A stretch of 64,000 nt of DNA from Pseudoalteromonas sp. T1lg75 (GTDB taxonomy: Bacteria; Pseudomonadota; Gammaproteobacteria; Enterobacterales; Alteromonadaceae). Under the pieces are notes generated by a model. It worked only from the letters and a program-made list of their open reading frames with translations. It was not told where the DNA came from and ran no database searches. The stretch is from assembly GCF_002964705.1 (NCBI RefSeq), contig NZ_PQCD01000015.1, positions 1 through 64,000 of the forward strand, read 5' to 3'. Shown piece by piece: positions 55,683 through 64,000 of the stretch. A program made the position numbers and the translations under genes. Each line of letters opens with the position of its first letter. Positions within the stretch are counted from its first letter, which is position 1.

Positions 55683-56920
55683 ATGAATCTAGTCTCTCTA
55701 CGTAGCCAGTTTCCAGCCTTAATGCAGCAAGTAAACGGCGAATCGCCAATCTTTTTGATGGCCCGGGTGGCGCACAAGTCCCCCAATCGGTATTGGATGC
55801 CATGGCGGCTTACCTGGGTTTTTACAATTCAAACCTGGGCGGCGCGTTTTTCTCCAGCGATAAAACCGTGGCGGTGATGAGCCAAGCCCGTCAGGCCATT
55901 GCCGACCTGCTTAACAGCCCAAGCCCGGAGCAAATCGTCTTCGGCGCTAACATGACCAGTTTGACCTTTAGTTTTAGTCGCGCTATTTCACGCGGCTGGC
56001 AAAGTGGCGACGAGATCATAGTGACCAATGCGGATCACTTCTCCAATGTGTCTTCGTGGCGTCAGGCCGCCGAGGATAAAGGAGCCACTGTGCATGCGCT
56101 GCGTATTAACGAAGCGGATTGCACCCTGGATATGGCGCACTTCGAGTCATTGCTTAATGCCAATACCAAGCTGGTCGCCGTAACCTATGCGTCGAACACC
56201 ACGGGCTCAATCAATGATGTGAAGCGTATTATCGAGTTGGCGCATCAGCATGGCGCCTTAGTGTACGTGGATGCGGTTCACTATGCTCCACATGAGCTGG
56301 TGGATGTGCAGGCACTGGATTGTGATTTCCTTGCCTGCTCGGCCTATAAGTTCTTCGGCCCCCATGTAGGCATTGTTTATGGTAAGCGTGAGCATTTGGA
56401 AAACTTCACCCCATACAAGGTAGAGCCGGCGAAAGATGTAGTACCGGGTCGTTGGGAAACGGGTACGCAAAGCTTCGAAGGCCTGGCCGGTGTGGTTGCC
56501 GCTGTTGACTATATTGCTTCGTTGAGCGGCCTGGATGCGCAACTGCCGCGTCGTCAGCGTCTTGAAGCGGCATTTGCCAACAGCAAAGAGCACGAAATGG
56601 CATTAAGCAAGCACTTCCTTGCACGGCTAAAAGAATTTCCGCAGATCAGTCTATTCGGTATTGATGATATGGAGCGTTTGGCCGAGCGTACGCCGACCTT
56701 TGCCCTTACCTTTGATGGCTTAGAGCCACGTCAGGTATCCAAGTTCTTAGGCAAGCAGCATGTCTGTGTATGGGACGGTAACTTCTATGCCCAGGGTTTG
56801 TGTGAGCAATTAGGTGTAATGGACAAAGGCGGTGTGGTACGTATCGGTTGTATGCATTACAACAGCATCGAAGAAATCGACCGCTTATTTACCCTGTTCG
56901 GCGAGCTACTCGGCTCATAG
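55683..56920 (+). pseudogene. Class V aminotransferase (cysteine desulfurase-like), frameshifted
   Basis: The N-terminal frame from ATG 55683 (MNLVSLRSQFPALMQQV) is normal through PIFL, then loses frame at the TTTTTG at 55752-55757. The other frame then continues with DGPGGAQVPQSVLDAM and the rest of a PLP enzyme to 56920. One missing base accounts for it. The C-terminal part has the PLP Lys in ACSAYKFFGPH, VDAVHYAPH and a GRWETGTQSFEGLAG segment. It resembles the cysteine desulfurase-like group typified by VC1184. About 412 residues when repaired. It may be functional if the shift is a sequencing error. Confidence 0.85.
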
Positions 56921-56934
56921 CGCTGCGCTCTGTT

Positions 56935-56962
56935 AAAAAGGCTGCCTAGGCAGCCTTTTTTG
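56935..56962. terminator. Bidirectional terminator
   Basis: AAAAAGGCTGCC pairs with GGCAGCCTTTTTT around a TA loop. Shared by convergent genes. Confidence 0.92.
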
Positions 56963-56977
56963 ATCTTGGGCGGTGGG

Positions 56978-57682
56978 TTATTTTTGTGGTTGGCCGTAGA
57001 TTTGCTCGGCGCGATTAAATAACACCCAAGAGGTAAGAATGTACTTATCATTCGACAAGGGCTTATTACCCCTGTGGGTATGGGTAAAGTAGGCCGGTGC
57101 GACCACCATGGTGCCGCGTTTTGGGGCGATTTTACGGTTTTGATAGTAAAACTCGGTTTCGCCGCCTTCGCTGACATCGTTCAAGTAGAACATAAACAGC
57201 AGTACTCGGTGCAAGGCTTCGTTGTGGCCGGTTTGCGGATAGACCTCACTGTGCCAGTAAGGATACCCGCCCTTATTGATCTCGTATTTCTGCGCTTGAA
57301 TACTGCCTAAACGAAACAGCTGTTGCATCAAGGTGCCCAGTTGCGGTTTCGCCACTTCTTCAAAGTTGTCCTGGTTCAGGGCCACCGGTTTACCGGTTTT
57401 TGGATGGAAGACCTGTAAGCCAAAGGCGCCAATCATCATAAACAAATGTTCTTCAACATAGCGCATCACGTGTTGTGCGGTGACCTGCTGAATGTGCTGC
57501 AAGTGCTGCTGGTACTCTGGGTGAGCATTGAGGTAAAGGTCTTTACTGTCTTTTTTACTTAAATCTATGCCCCCAGAGGTGGTACCCTGCTTCAAATGCG
57601 GGCTCTGCTCGAACAGGTCGATAAACTGACTACAAAAAGTGTCACTAAGCGCGTTATCATAAACGCCAATGAAGTCTGTCAT
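56978..57682 (-). CDS. 2OG-Fe(II) oxygenase (prolyl-hydroxylase-like fold)
   Basis: A 234-residue protein. Iron ligands are H144-x-E146 (YWHSEVYP) and distal H203 (FTHTHRGNKP). GETEFYYQNRKIAPKRGTMV lies between, as in the P4Hc-type fold. Glu replaces the more usual Asp in the HxD motif, seen in some members. It has no signal peptide. The 5' end is close to the divergent thioesterase gene (28-base gap). Substrate unknown. Confidence 0.85.
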   Translation of the reverse strand: MTDFIGVYDNALSDTFCSQFIDLFEQSPHLKQGTTSGGIDLSKKDSKDLYLNAHPEYQQHLQHIQQVTAQHVMRYVEEHLFMMIGAFGLQVFHPKTGKPVALNQDNFEEVAKPQLGTLMQQLFRLGSIQAQKYEINKGGYPYWHSEVYPQTGHNEALHRVLLFMFYLNDVSEGGETEFYYQNRKIAPKRGTMVVAPAYFTHTHRGNKPLSNDKYILTSWVLFNRAEQIYGQPQK

Positions 57683-57710
57683 GACTGCAACCTTACCTAT
57701 TGGAATTATT

Positions 57711-58115
57711 ATGCTTATTGAAAAAGTTCAGCCCAGATTTAGTGAAACGGATGTCCTCGGGCACATTAACAATACAGTACTACCGGTGTGGTTTGAAGCC
57801 GCCCGCACGCCTATTTTTAAAATCTTTACCCCAGATCTTAATCCACATCAATGGCGCTTGATTGTTGCTAAGGTGGAAGTGACCTTTTTGGGCGAGCTTT
57901 TCTATGGCCAGGAAGTGGAAGTGAAAACCATGATCGAGCGCATCGGCTCCAGCTCTTTTGTGATCAAACAACAAGCTTGGCAGCATGGGCAGTGTTGTGC
58001 CGAGGGTAAGACGGTGATGGTGCGTTATAACTTCGAAAACAAAGCGTCACAAGCCTTAAGCGAAAACGAAAAGTCGCAACTTAGTCAGCATCTCGAGACG
58101 GCGCAAGAGCGTTAG
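57711..58115 (+). CDS. Acyl-CoA thioesterase (4HBT-like)
   Basis: A 134-residue hot-dog-fold thioesterase. The catalytic signature is FSETDVLGHINNTVLPVWFEAAR with the active-site Asp in ETD. ATG 57711 (MLIEKVQPRF) fits the family start; an earlier in-frame ATG (57669) would overlap the divergent oxygenase. Likely cleaves short or medium acyl-CoAs. Its stop overlaps the convergent membrane-protein gene by four bases. Confidence 0.88.
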   Translation: MLIEKVQPRFSETDVLGHINNTVLPVWFEAARTPIFKIFTPDLNPHQWRLIVAKVEVTFLGELFYGQEVEVKTMIERIGSSSFVIKQQAWQHGQCCAEGKTVMVRYNFENKASQALSENEKSQLSQHLETAQER

Positions 58116-59047
58116 GGAGTGGCGGGAAAGGCCGGAGACACACACCGTTTTGTTTCAAAGCGAACACCATACTGCGCTTGCTCATCCTCGAAGAGCTCAA
58201 CAATTTCATAATCATTGAGCTCAACCACCTTACTATTTTTGCTTTTCGCGCAGCGCGAGAAGCTGTCTGCCTCCCAATTGTAGGCAAACTGGGCAACCAG
58301 GATTTTGATCCATTTGTCGGAATCCTTGCCCGGCTCGGCAATGTTTGCTTCAAGGTGCATGGTCGCCGGTGCCTCTTGTGTTTGTTCTGCATTGGGTTCT
58401 TGCTCCTTACTCATCTCTTTTTCAAAGCTCGCACTGACCTGATCTATGACATCACCCGCATTGTTGAAATCCCCTGAGGTTACCACTAGGTTGGCCGTGA
58501 CAAGAACACATAAAACAAAGCGGGCTATGGCGGTTTGAATGGGTCGTTTCGTGCTGTCCAAGAAGTGCAAGCCAAAGCGCTGGAAAGGTCGGAGTAAGAG
58601 TAACACCAAGATGTAAAGGGGAAGCACCAGCTGGAGAAGAAGCAAGGCGATAACCGAAAGCGCTAACATCCAACTGGGCAGGTACAGCAAGATAGCAAAG
58701 TTATGGGTATAGTCGAAATGGCTTGCCGCCACGCCGGTGACTTCATTTACCGTGCCAGCTGCATTCGCCAGCACAAAATTGGCTATGGTACCGTAAAACA
58801 GTAAGAGAATGGCTTTACCGGGAAGTGAGTGAAAAAGCTGAAGAAAGCGCGGCCAGAACTCAATGGTTAAAGCCGCCACTGTGCATGCCGTTGTCAGCCA
58901 GATACTGACGGGAGAGAGCAACAAAGCGACCGCGTACAGGCGTTGTGCCAGGGTCAATGCTTGCCAAAATTTTTTAAAGCCTAGTTTAAGGTTTCTCGTA
59001 TTTCGGGCTGTTTTTGCTTTGAGGCGTAATAATAAGGGGGCCGTCAT
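58112..59047 (-). CDS. Membrane protein of unknown function
   Basis: A 311-residue protein. A basic N-terminus (about 1-28) is followed by about five hydrophobic segments between 32 and 195. A C-terminal soluble domain of about 110 residues includes a coiled-coil-like acidic stretch (EKEMSKEQEPNAEQTQE) and two Cys (about 268 and 302). No family is recognised. It lies between the convergent thioesterase gene and uvrA. Confidence 0.75.
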   Translation of the reverse strand: MTAPLLLRLKAKTARNTRNLKLGFKKFWQALTLAQRLYAVALLLSPVSIWLTTACTVAALTIEFWPRFLQLFHSLPGKAILLLFYGTIANFVLANAAGTVNEVTGVAASHFDYTHNFAILLYLPSWMLALSVIALLLLQLVLPLYILVLLLLRPFQRFGLHFLDSTKRPIQTAIARFVLCVLVTANLVVTSGDFNNAGDVIDQVSASFEKEMSKEQEPNAEQTQEAPATMHLEANIAEPGKDSDKWIKILVAQFAYNWEADSFSRCAKSKNSKVVELNDYEIVELFEDEQAQYGVRFETKRCVSPAFPATP

Positions 59048-59097
59048 GATAAGCCTGAATATTTTCTTTATTTATTCAGACTTTACCCCTTAATTGC

Positions 59098-61923
59098 TTA
59101 TTTTGCCAACAATGGCTTGAGATAGTGCCCGGTATGGGAGCGCTCATGTGCAGCTACCTCTTCCGGGGTACCGGCGACGAGAATTTCACCGCCACCGCTG
59201 CCGCCTTCCGGCCCCAAATCAACAATCCAGTCGGCGGTTTTGATCACATCCAGGTTATGCTCAATCACCACTATGGTATTGCCGTGGTCGCGCAGGCGGT
59301 GCAATACCGTCAGCAGTTGCTGAATATCATGGAAGTGCAGGCCGGTAGTGGGCTCATCCAAGATATACAGGGTTTTACCCGTGTCGCGCTTGGACAGCTC
59401 TCGGGCCAGTTTCACACGCTGCGCCTCACCGCCGGATAAGGTGGTTGCCGCCTGTCCCAGGCGAATATAGGACAAGCCCACATCCATCAGGGTTTGCAGC
59501 TTACGATTGATAGCAGGAATGGCATCGAAAAATTCGCGCGCGTCTTCCACCGTCATTTCCAGCACCTGATGGATGTTTTTACCCTTGTAGAGGACTTCCA
59601 GAGTTTCGCGGTTATAGCGTTTGCCCTGACACACATCGCAAGGCACATACACATCCGGCAGGAAGTGCATTTCCACCTTGATCACGCCATCGCCCTGACA
59701 GGCCTCACAGCGTCCGCCCTTAACGTTAAAGCTAAAGCGACCTACCTTGTAGCCACGCGAGCGTGACTCTTGAGTGCCGGCGAAAAGTTCACGTATGGCG
59801 GTGAAAATACCCGTATAGGTGGCCGGGTTTGAGCGTGGCGTACGGCCGATAGGGCTTTGGTCGATATCGATAACCTTATCGAAATGATCCAGGCCGGTAA
59901 TTTCTTTATGCGGCGCCGGCTCAACCGCGGTGGCGCCGTTGAGCTCGGTGTGTGCCACCTTAAACAAGGTGTCATTAACCAGGGTCGACTTACCCGAACC
60001 GGAGACTCCGGTAATACAGGTCATCAGGCCGAATGGGATGCGCAAGTCGACATTCTTGAGGTTATTGCCGGTGGCGCCAAACAGTTCCAGCCATTTCTCG
60101 TTAGTCGGGTGGCGCTCCTTGGGCACGGCGATTTCCTTGACGCCGCTGAGGTATTGGCCGGTTAACGAGTCCGGATTATTCATGATGTCGTCGCGCGAGC
60201 CTTCGGCCACCACGTGGCCGCCATGGACACCGGCGCCCGGGCCGATATCGATAATGTAGTCGGCGGCGCGAATGGCGTCTTCATCGTGCTCCACCACTAG
60301 TACTGTATTGCCGAGGTCGCGCAGGCGCGTCAGGGTTTGCAGCAGGCGGTCGTTATCGCGCTGGTGCAAGCCGATAGAAGGCTCGTCCAACACATACATA
60401 ACCCCGACTAGGCCGGCACCTATCTGGCTGGCTAGACGAATACGCTGGGCTTCGCCCCCGGAGAGGGTATCGGCACTGCGCTCCAGGGATAAATAGTTCA
60501 GGCCGACATTGACTAAGAAGGATAAGCGGTCGCGAATTTCTTTAAGGATCTTATCGGCAATCTGTGCTTTTTGGCCACTGAATTCCAGGCTGTCGAAATA
60601 GTCGAAGGCCTGGCCTATGCTCATCAGGGTCACCTTAGGCAGGTTAGTCTCGTCGATAAAGACGTTACGTGCTTCCTGACGTAAGCGTGAGCCGCTGCAA
60701 CTGGGGCAGGCCTGTGAGGTTTGATACTTGGCCAACTCCTCACGCACCGAATTGGACTCGGTTTCATGGTAGCGGCGCTGCATATTATTGAGCACGCCCT
60801 CGAATTCATGATTACGGGTGATTAGATCGCCGCGGTCGTTACGATAATGGAAGGCGACCTTGTCCTTGCCAGAACCCTCCAGTACCACCTTTTTGGCCTC
60901 ATCACTTAAATTTTGGAAGGGCGTATCCAAATCAAATTGATAATGCTCGGCCACAGATTGCAGCATTTGGAAATAGTAGAAGCTGCGCTTGTCCCAGCCC
61001 TTAATGGCACCACCGGCGAGGCTTAGCTCGGGGTTATGCACCACACGGTGAGGGTCGAAATACTGGCGTACACCTAGACCATCACAGGTTTGACAGGCAC
61101 CGGCCGGGTTATTGAAGGAGAATAGTCTTGGCTCAAGCTCGCTCATGGCATAGCCGCAGCTTGGGCAGGCAAAGTTGGCGGAGAACACCAGCTCTTCTTC
61201 AAGGGAATCATCCATGGCGGCCACCTGGGCAACGCCACCGGAGAGCTCCAGCGCGGTTTCGAAGGACTCGGCTAAACGTTGTTGCTGCCCTTCTTTCACC
61301 TTTAAGCGGTCAACCACCACTTCTATGGTGTGCTTTTTATGTAGCTCTAACGGCGGAGGATCGGACAGGTCACAGACTTCACCATCGATGCGAGCGCGGA
61401 TATAGCCTTGTGCTGCCAGTTGCTCAAGCAGCTTAACATGCTCACCCTTACGGTTTTTCACCACGGGTGCCAACAACATCAGCTTGCTGCCCTCGGGCAG
61501 GGCTAGGACGTGATCCACCATCTGGCTGATGGTTTGCGCCGCCAACGGCAGGTGATGGGTTGGACAGCGTGGCTCGCCAACGCGGGCAAACAACAAACGC
61601 AGGTAATCGTATATCTCGGTGATGGTGCCCACGGTTGAACGCGGGTTATGGGAAGTCGACTTCTGCTCGATGGAAATAGCCGGCGACAGGCCTTCAATAT
61701 GATCCACATCGGGCTTTTCCATCAGCGACAAAAACTGACGCGCGTAGGCCGATAAGGACTCCACATATCGTCTTTGCCCTTCGGCATACAGGGTGTCGAA
61801 GGCGAGGGACGATTTGCCCGAGCCCGATAATCCGGTAATGACGATCAACTTATCCCGAGGTATGGTTAGGTTGATGTTTTTGAGGTTATGGGTGCGTGCA
61901 CCGCGAACTTCGATATTATCCAT
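59098..61923 (-). CDS. uvrA: Excinuclease ABC subunit A
   Basis: A 941-residue damage-recognition ATPase of nucleotide excision repair. It has two ABC ATPase modules. The first Walker A is [16 protein letters not shown] (near 30) and the second [15 protein letters not shown] (near 640). Two LSGGEAQR signatures and zinc-finger Cys pairs are present ([22 protein letters not shown] and [10 protein letters not shown]). ATG 61923 ([16 protein letters not shown]) gives the canonical length; a 32-residue upstream extension is not conserved. No clear SOS box is seen upstream. Confidence 0.97.
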   Translation of the reverse strand: MDNIEVRGARTHNLKNINLTIPRDKLIVITGLSGSGKSSLAFDTLYAEGQRRYVESLSAYARQFLSLMEKPDVDHIEGLSPAISIEQKSTSHNPRSTVGTITEIYDYLRLLFARVGEPRCPTHHLPLAAQTISQMVDHVLALPEGSKLMLLAPVVKNRKGEHVKLLEQLAAQGYIRARIDGEVCDLSDPPPLELHKKHTIEVVVDRLKVKEGQQQRLAESFETALELSGGVAQVAAMDDSLEEELVFSANFACPSCGYAMSELEPRLFSFNNPAGACQTCDGLGVRQYFDPHRVVHNPELSLAGGAIKGWDKRSFYYFQMLQSVAEHYQFDLDTPFQNLSDEAKKVVLEGSGKDKVAFHYRNDRGDLITRNHEFEGVLNNMQRRYHETESNSVREELAKYQTSQACPSCSGSRLRQEARNVFIDETNLPKVTLMSIGQAFDYFDSLEFSGQKAQIADKILKEIRDRLSFLVNVGLNYLSLERSADTLSGGEAQRIRLASQIGAGLVGVMYVLDEPSIGLHQRDNDRLLQTLTRLRDLGNTVLVVEHDEDAIRAADYIIDIGPGAGVHGGHVVAEGSRDDIMNNPDSLTGQYLSGVKEIAVPKERHPTNEKWLELFGATGNNLKNVDLRIPFGLMTCITGVSGSGKSTLVNDTLFKVAHTELNGATAVEPAPHKEITGLDHFDKVIDIDQSPIGRTPRSNPATYTGIFTAIRELFAGTQESRSRGYKVGRFSFNVKGGRCEACQGDGVIKVEMHFLPDVYVPCDVCQGKRYNRETLEVLYKGKNIHQVLEMTVEDAREFFDAIPAINRKLQTLMDVGLSYIRLGQAATTLSGGEAQRVKLARELSKRDTGKTLYILDEPTTGLHFHDIQQLLTVLHRLRDHGNTIVVIEHNLDVIKTADWIVDLGPEGGSGGGEILVAGTPEEVAAHERSHTGHYLKPLLAK

Positions 61924-62218
61924 TCTCCGCCTGTTTCCCGAGCTGCTTATTAACCTGTAAGTATCGCATAGTTTGGCATTACTTAGCGACGCTTTCTTGT
62001 CCTTTCGTCTGGCCGACACGCGCTTAGCTTATAAGCAAGTCCGGGAGATTTGGATCACTCTTGAATGATCCGGGTGGCAACTTAAGGCGCCGCAAAGCGG
62101 CTCTTATTCATGCCTTGGCTCTGGCTAAATTCGTTGCCAGGCATGTCCTAATGGCGGGCGATTATGCTATCATCGCCGGCCAAGATAGTATTTGTCATCA
62201 GCTGATTATTAATCCGTC

Positions 62219-63586
62219 ATGTCTGCATCCCATTTAAATAGTGTTGAAAAGCGCGCCGCGCTGTCGCTGGCGAGCGTCTTTGCCTTTCGTATGCTTGGCC
62301 TCTTTATGTTGATGCCGGTGCTGGCCATTTATGGTCAGGATCTCAGTGGCTTTTCGCCTTTGTGGATCGGGCTTGCCATCGGCGCTTACGGCCTCACGCA
62401 GGCGCTGCTGCAAATTCCTATGGGCTGGCTATCCGACCGCTTCGGTCGTAAACGCATTATTATTGCCGGATTAATTATCTTCACTCTGGGCTCAGTGATC
62501 GCGGCTTTAGCAGAGTCCATGTATATGCTGACCCTGGGGCGAGCGCTGCAGGGCATGGGTGCTATTGCCAGTGCCTTATTGGCCTTGGCCGCCGATTTAA
62601 GCCGCGACGAACAGCGCCCCAAGGTGATGGCGGTGATTGGCATGAGCATCGGCATGAGCTTTGCGATAGCCATGTTGCTCGGTCCCATGGTGGCGGCCAG
62701 CTTTGGTGTCTCCGGTATTTTTTGGTTAACGGCAGCACTGGCGCTGGTGGGAATGGCCATTGTTGTGTGGCTGGTACCGAGTGCGGTTAACCGGGCCCCA
62801 AAGGGGGAAACCTCGGTGACCTTGGCGGATGTGGGTAAGCTGATCCGTCATCCGGATCTGGCCCGTTTGGACTTGGGGGTGTTGTTTTTGCACCTAACCC
62901 TGACCACCATTTTTGTATCCTTGCCGCCGCAGCTAATTAAAGACGGTTTACCAGCTGCTCAGCATTGGCAGCTGTATATTCCTGTGTTTATTTTATCTTT
63001 TGTGCTTATGGTGCCTATGATGATAGTAGCGGTGGCCAAGCAAAAGGAAAAAACACTGTTTTTGGTGGCCATCCTGATGTTGACTGCCAGTATGCTGGGC
63101 TTGGTGATTGGAGCCAGCTCTGTCTATATGATAGCCCTGTGTATGGTGTTGTATTTTATCGCCTTTAACTTTTTAGAGGCGACCATGCCTGCCCTGGTAT
63201 CGCGTCAGTCTCCGGCTAACCAAAAGGGTTCGGCCATGGGCGTGTTCTCATCATCCCAGTTTATCGGGGCCTTTTTGGGCGGTATTCTGGGTGGTTTTGT
63301 GGCTCAGCGTGGCACCCCTGAGATGGTGTTTGCGGCCGCCGCCTTGGTTGGGTTAATATGGTTCGTCATTGCTGTAAAAATGCGAGTACCGCCGCGTAGT
63401 AAAATTATCAGTTTGCTAAGTGCAGTTGGCAGCGAACAGGATGCACAACGATTAGCGGCGCAATTGGTGGAGCTACCGGGCGTGCTTGAAGCCACGGTGG
63501 TATGTGATGAAAACCGTAGCTACCTTAAGGTAGACGAGAAGAAATTTGATTTACAGGCGGCTCAAGAGCTGGTCGCCTCAGCGTAA
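62219..63586 (+). CDS. MFS transporter (YajR-like)
   Basis: A 455-residue, 12-helix major facilitator. The motif A region is GWLSDRFGRKRIII. After helix 12 a soluble C-terminal domain of about 65 residues (KIISLLSAVGSEQDAQRLAAQL and SYLKVDEKKFDLQAAQ) fits the YAM domain of YajR. It is divergent from uvrA and just upstream of ssb. The substrate is unknown. Confidence 0.9.
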   Translation: MSASHLNSVEKRAALSLASVFAFRMLGLFMLMPVLAIYGQDLSGFSPLWIGLAIGAYGLTQALLQIPMGWLSDRFGRKRIIIAGLIIFTLGSVIAALAESMYMLTLGRALQGMGAIASALLALAADLSRDEQRPKVMAVIGMSIGMSFAIAMLLGPMVAASFGVSGIFWLTAALALVGMAIVVWLVPSAVNRAPKGETSVTLADVGKLIRHPDLARLDLGVLFLHLTLTTIFVSLPPQLIKDGLPAAQHWQLYIPVFILSFVLMVPMMIVAVAKQKEKTLFLVAILMLTASMLGLVIGASSVYMIALCMVLYFIAFNFLEATMPALVSRQSPANQKGSAMGVFSSSQFIGAFLGGILGGFVAQRGTPEMVFAAAALVGLIWFVIAVKMRVPPRSKIISLLSAVGSEQDAQRLAAQLVELPGVLEATVVCDENRSYLKVDEKKFDLQAAQELVASA

Positions 63587-63605
63587 AAAGTAGGAGTATA
63601 TATCC

Positions 63606-64000
63606 ATGGCGCGCGGTATTAATAAAGTGATTTTAGTGGGCAACCTGGGTCAAGACCCTGAAGTTCGCTACATGCCTAACGGCAATGGCGTTGCTAACAT
63701 TAGCATCGCGACCAGCGACAGCTGGAAGGATAAGAACACGGGTCAAATGCAAGAGCGTACCGAATGGCACCGCGTGGTATTGTTCGGTAAATTGGCCGAG
63801 GTAGCCGGCGAGTACTTACGTAAAGGCTCACAGGTTTATATTGAAGGTAAATTACAAACTCGTAAATGGACCGACCAAAGCGGTCAGGAAAAATACACCA
63901 CGGAAATCGTGGTCGACGGTTTCGACGGCAAAATGCAGATGCTGGGCGGTCGTGGTGAGAATCCAGGTGGCGGCCAAGGCGGTTACCAAGGTGGTCAACA
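63606..64000 (+). CDS. ssb: Single-stranded DNA-binding protein (partial)
   Basis: Open from ATG 63606 to the window end, about 131 codons without a stop. The N-terminal OB fold is typical: [25 protein letters not shown], shown here in its conserved parts as [12 protein letters not shown] and [10 protein letters not shown], then [14 protein letters not shown] and [13 protein letters not shown]. The Gly/Gln-rich linker has begun, but the acidic C-terminal tip lies outside. AGGAG is upstream. It lies beside uvrA-MFS, the usual Alteromonadales order. Confidence 0.97.
   Translation, partial: MARGINKVILVGNLGQDPEVRYMPNGNGVANISIATSDSWKDKNTGQMQERTEWHRVVLFGKLAEVAGEYLRKGSQVYIEGKLQTRKWTDQSGQEKYTTEIVVDGFDGKMQMLGGRGENPGGGQGGYQGGQ

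Noticed and set aside
61924-62218. SOS box upstream of uvrA
   Set aside because: Only half-matches were seen (CTGT near 61931 and 61955 without ACAG at the right distance), so uvrA is not called as LexA-controlled here.
1-64000. CRISPR array, tRNA or rRNA genes
   Set aside because: No regularly spaced direct repeats and no tRNA or rRNA features were recognised by eye; a covariance scan would be needed to exclude small RNAs.

Overview
This window reads as a chromosomal segment of a marine-type gammaproteobacterium, most like the Alteromonadales (Shewanella / Pseudoalteromonas / Rheinheimera-like relatives). That rests on gene content and order: lexA followed by an aa3/caa3-type cytochrome oxidase operon with its assembly factors; the nfuA, gntX, bioH, tex, greB, ompR-envZ, pckA, hslO-hslR, gspC-N series; and uvrA, MFS, ssb. 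The genus cannot be fixed from the sequence alone. No rRNA, tRNA, CRISPR array or prophage was recognised.

Region 1 (1-5950) is accessory. It is AT-rich and contains at least four integron attC sites (624-678, 1280-1384, 2937-3035, 4975-5077) plus a right-edge half-site (5443-5449). All lie in the same orientation, and every cassette gene points left (- strand). No integrase gene is present, so this is a cluster of attC sites lacking an integrase (a CALIN). Two cassettes carry two genes each, and both pairs look defence-related: a zinc-ribbon/RES-domain protein with an Abi_C/HEPN-like protein, and a helical-repeat protein with a HEPN-motif (ApeA-like) protein. The other cassettes hold a beta-flower-like protein with a Gly/Pro-rich tail, a protein with a PD-(D/E)xK-like motif, and a frameshifted small gene.

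Region 2 (5950-15050) is lexA with two SOS boxes, then coxB-coxA-ctaG-coxC, a DUF2909-like gene on the opposite strand, surf1, a thioredoxin-like assembly candidate, ctaA, cyoE and a SCO lipoprotein. Together these encode a terminal oxidase plus heme A synthesis and copper insertion. Region 3 (15050-31000) is housekeeping: polysaccharide deacetylase and MATE transporter with overlapping divergent starts, nfuA, an M14 peptidase, gntX, bioH, tex, a CBS protein, greB, ompR-envZ and pckA with two tandem palindromic operators.

Region 4 (31000-44560) is hslO-hslR and a complete gspC-gspN type II secretion operon with tightly overlapping genes, ending in a UPF0149 gene. gspC carries an apparent one-base frameshift. 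Region 5 (44590-64000) holds two small unknown genes, ccoG, srkA, two tandem dsbA paralogues, trmA, an OmpA-like porin with a long leader, acnB, a 2OG-Fe dioxygenase / class V aminotransferase pair (the aminotransferase is also frameshifted), a second 2OG-Fe oxygenase, a thioesterase, an unknown membrane protein, uvrA, a YajR-like MFS transporter and the start of ssb.

The most unusual biology is in the cassette array, especially the RES + Abi_C pair. The two frameshifts in otherwise conserved genes need resequencing before they are interpreted.
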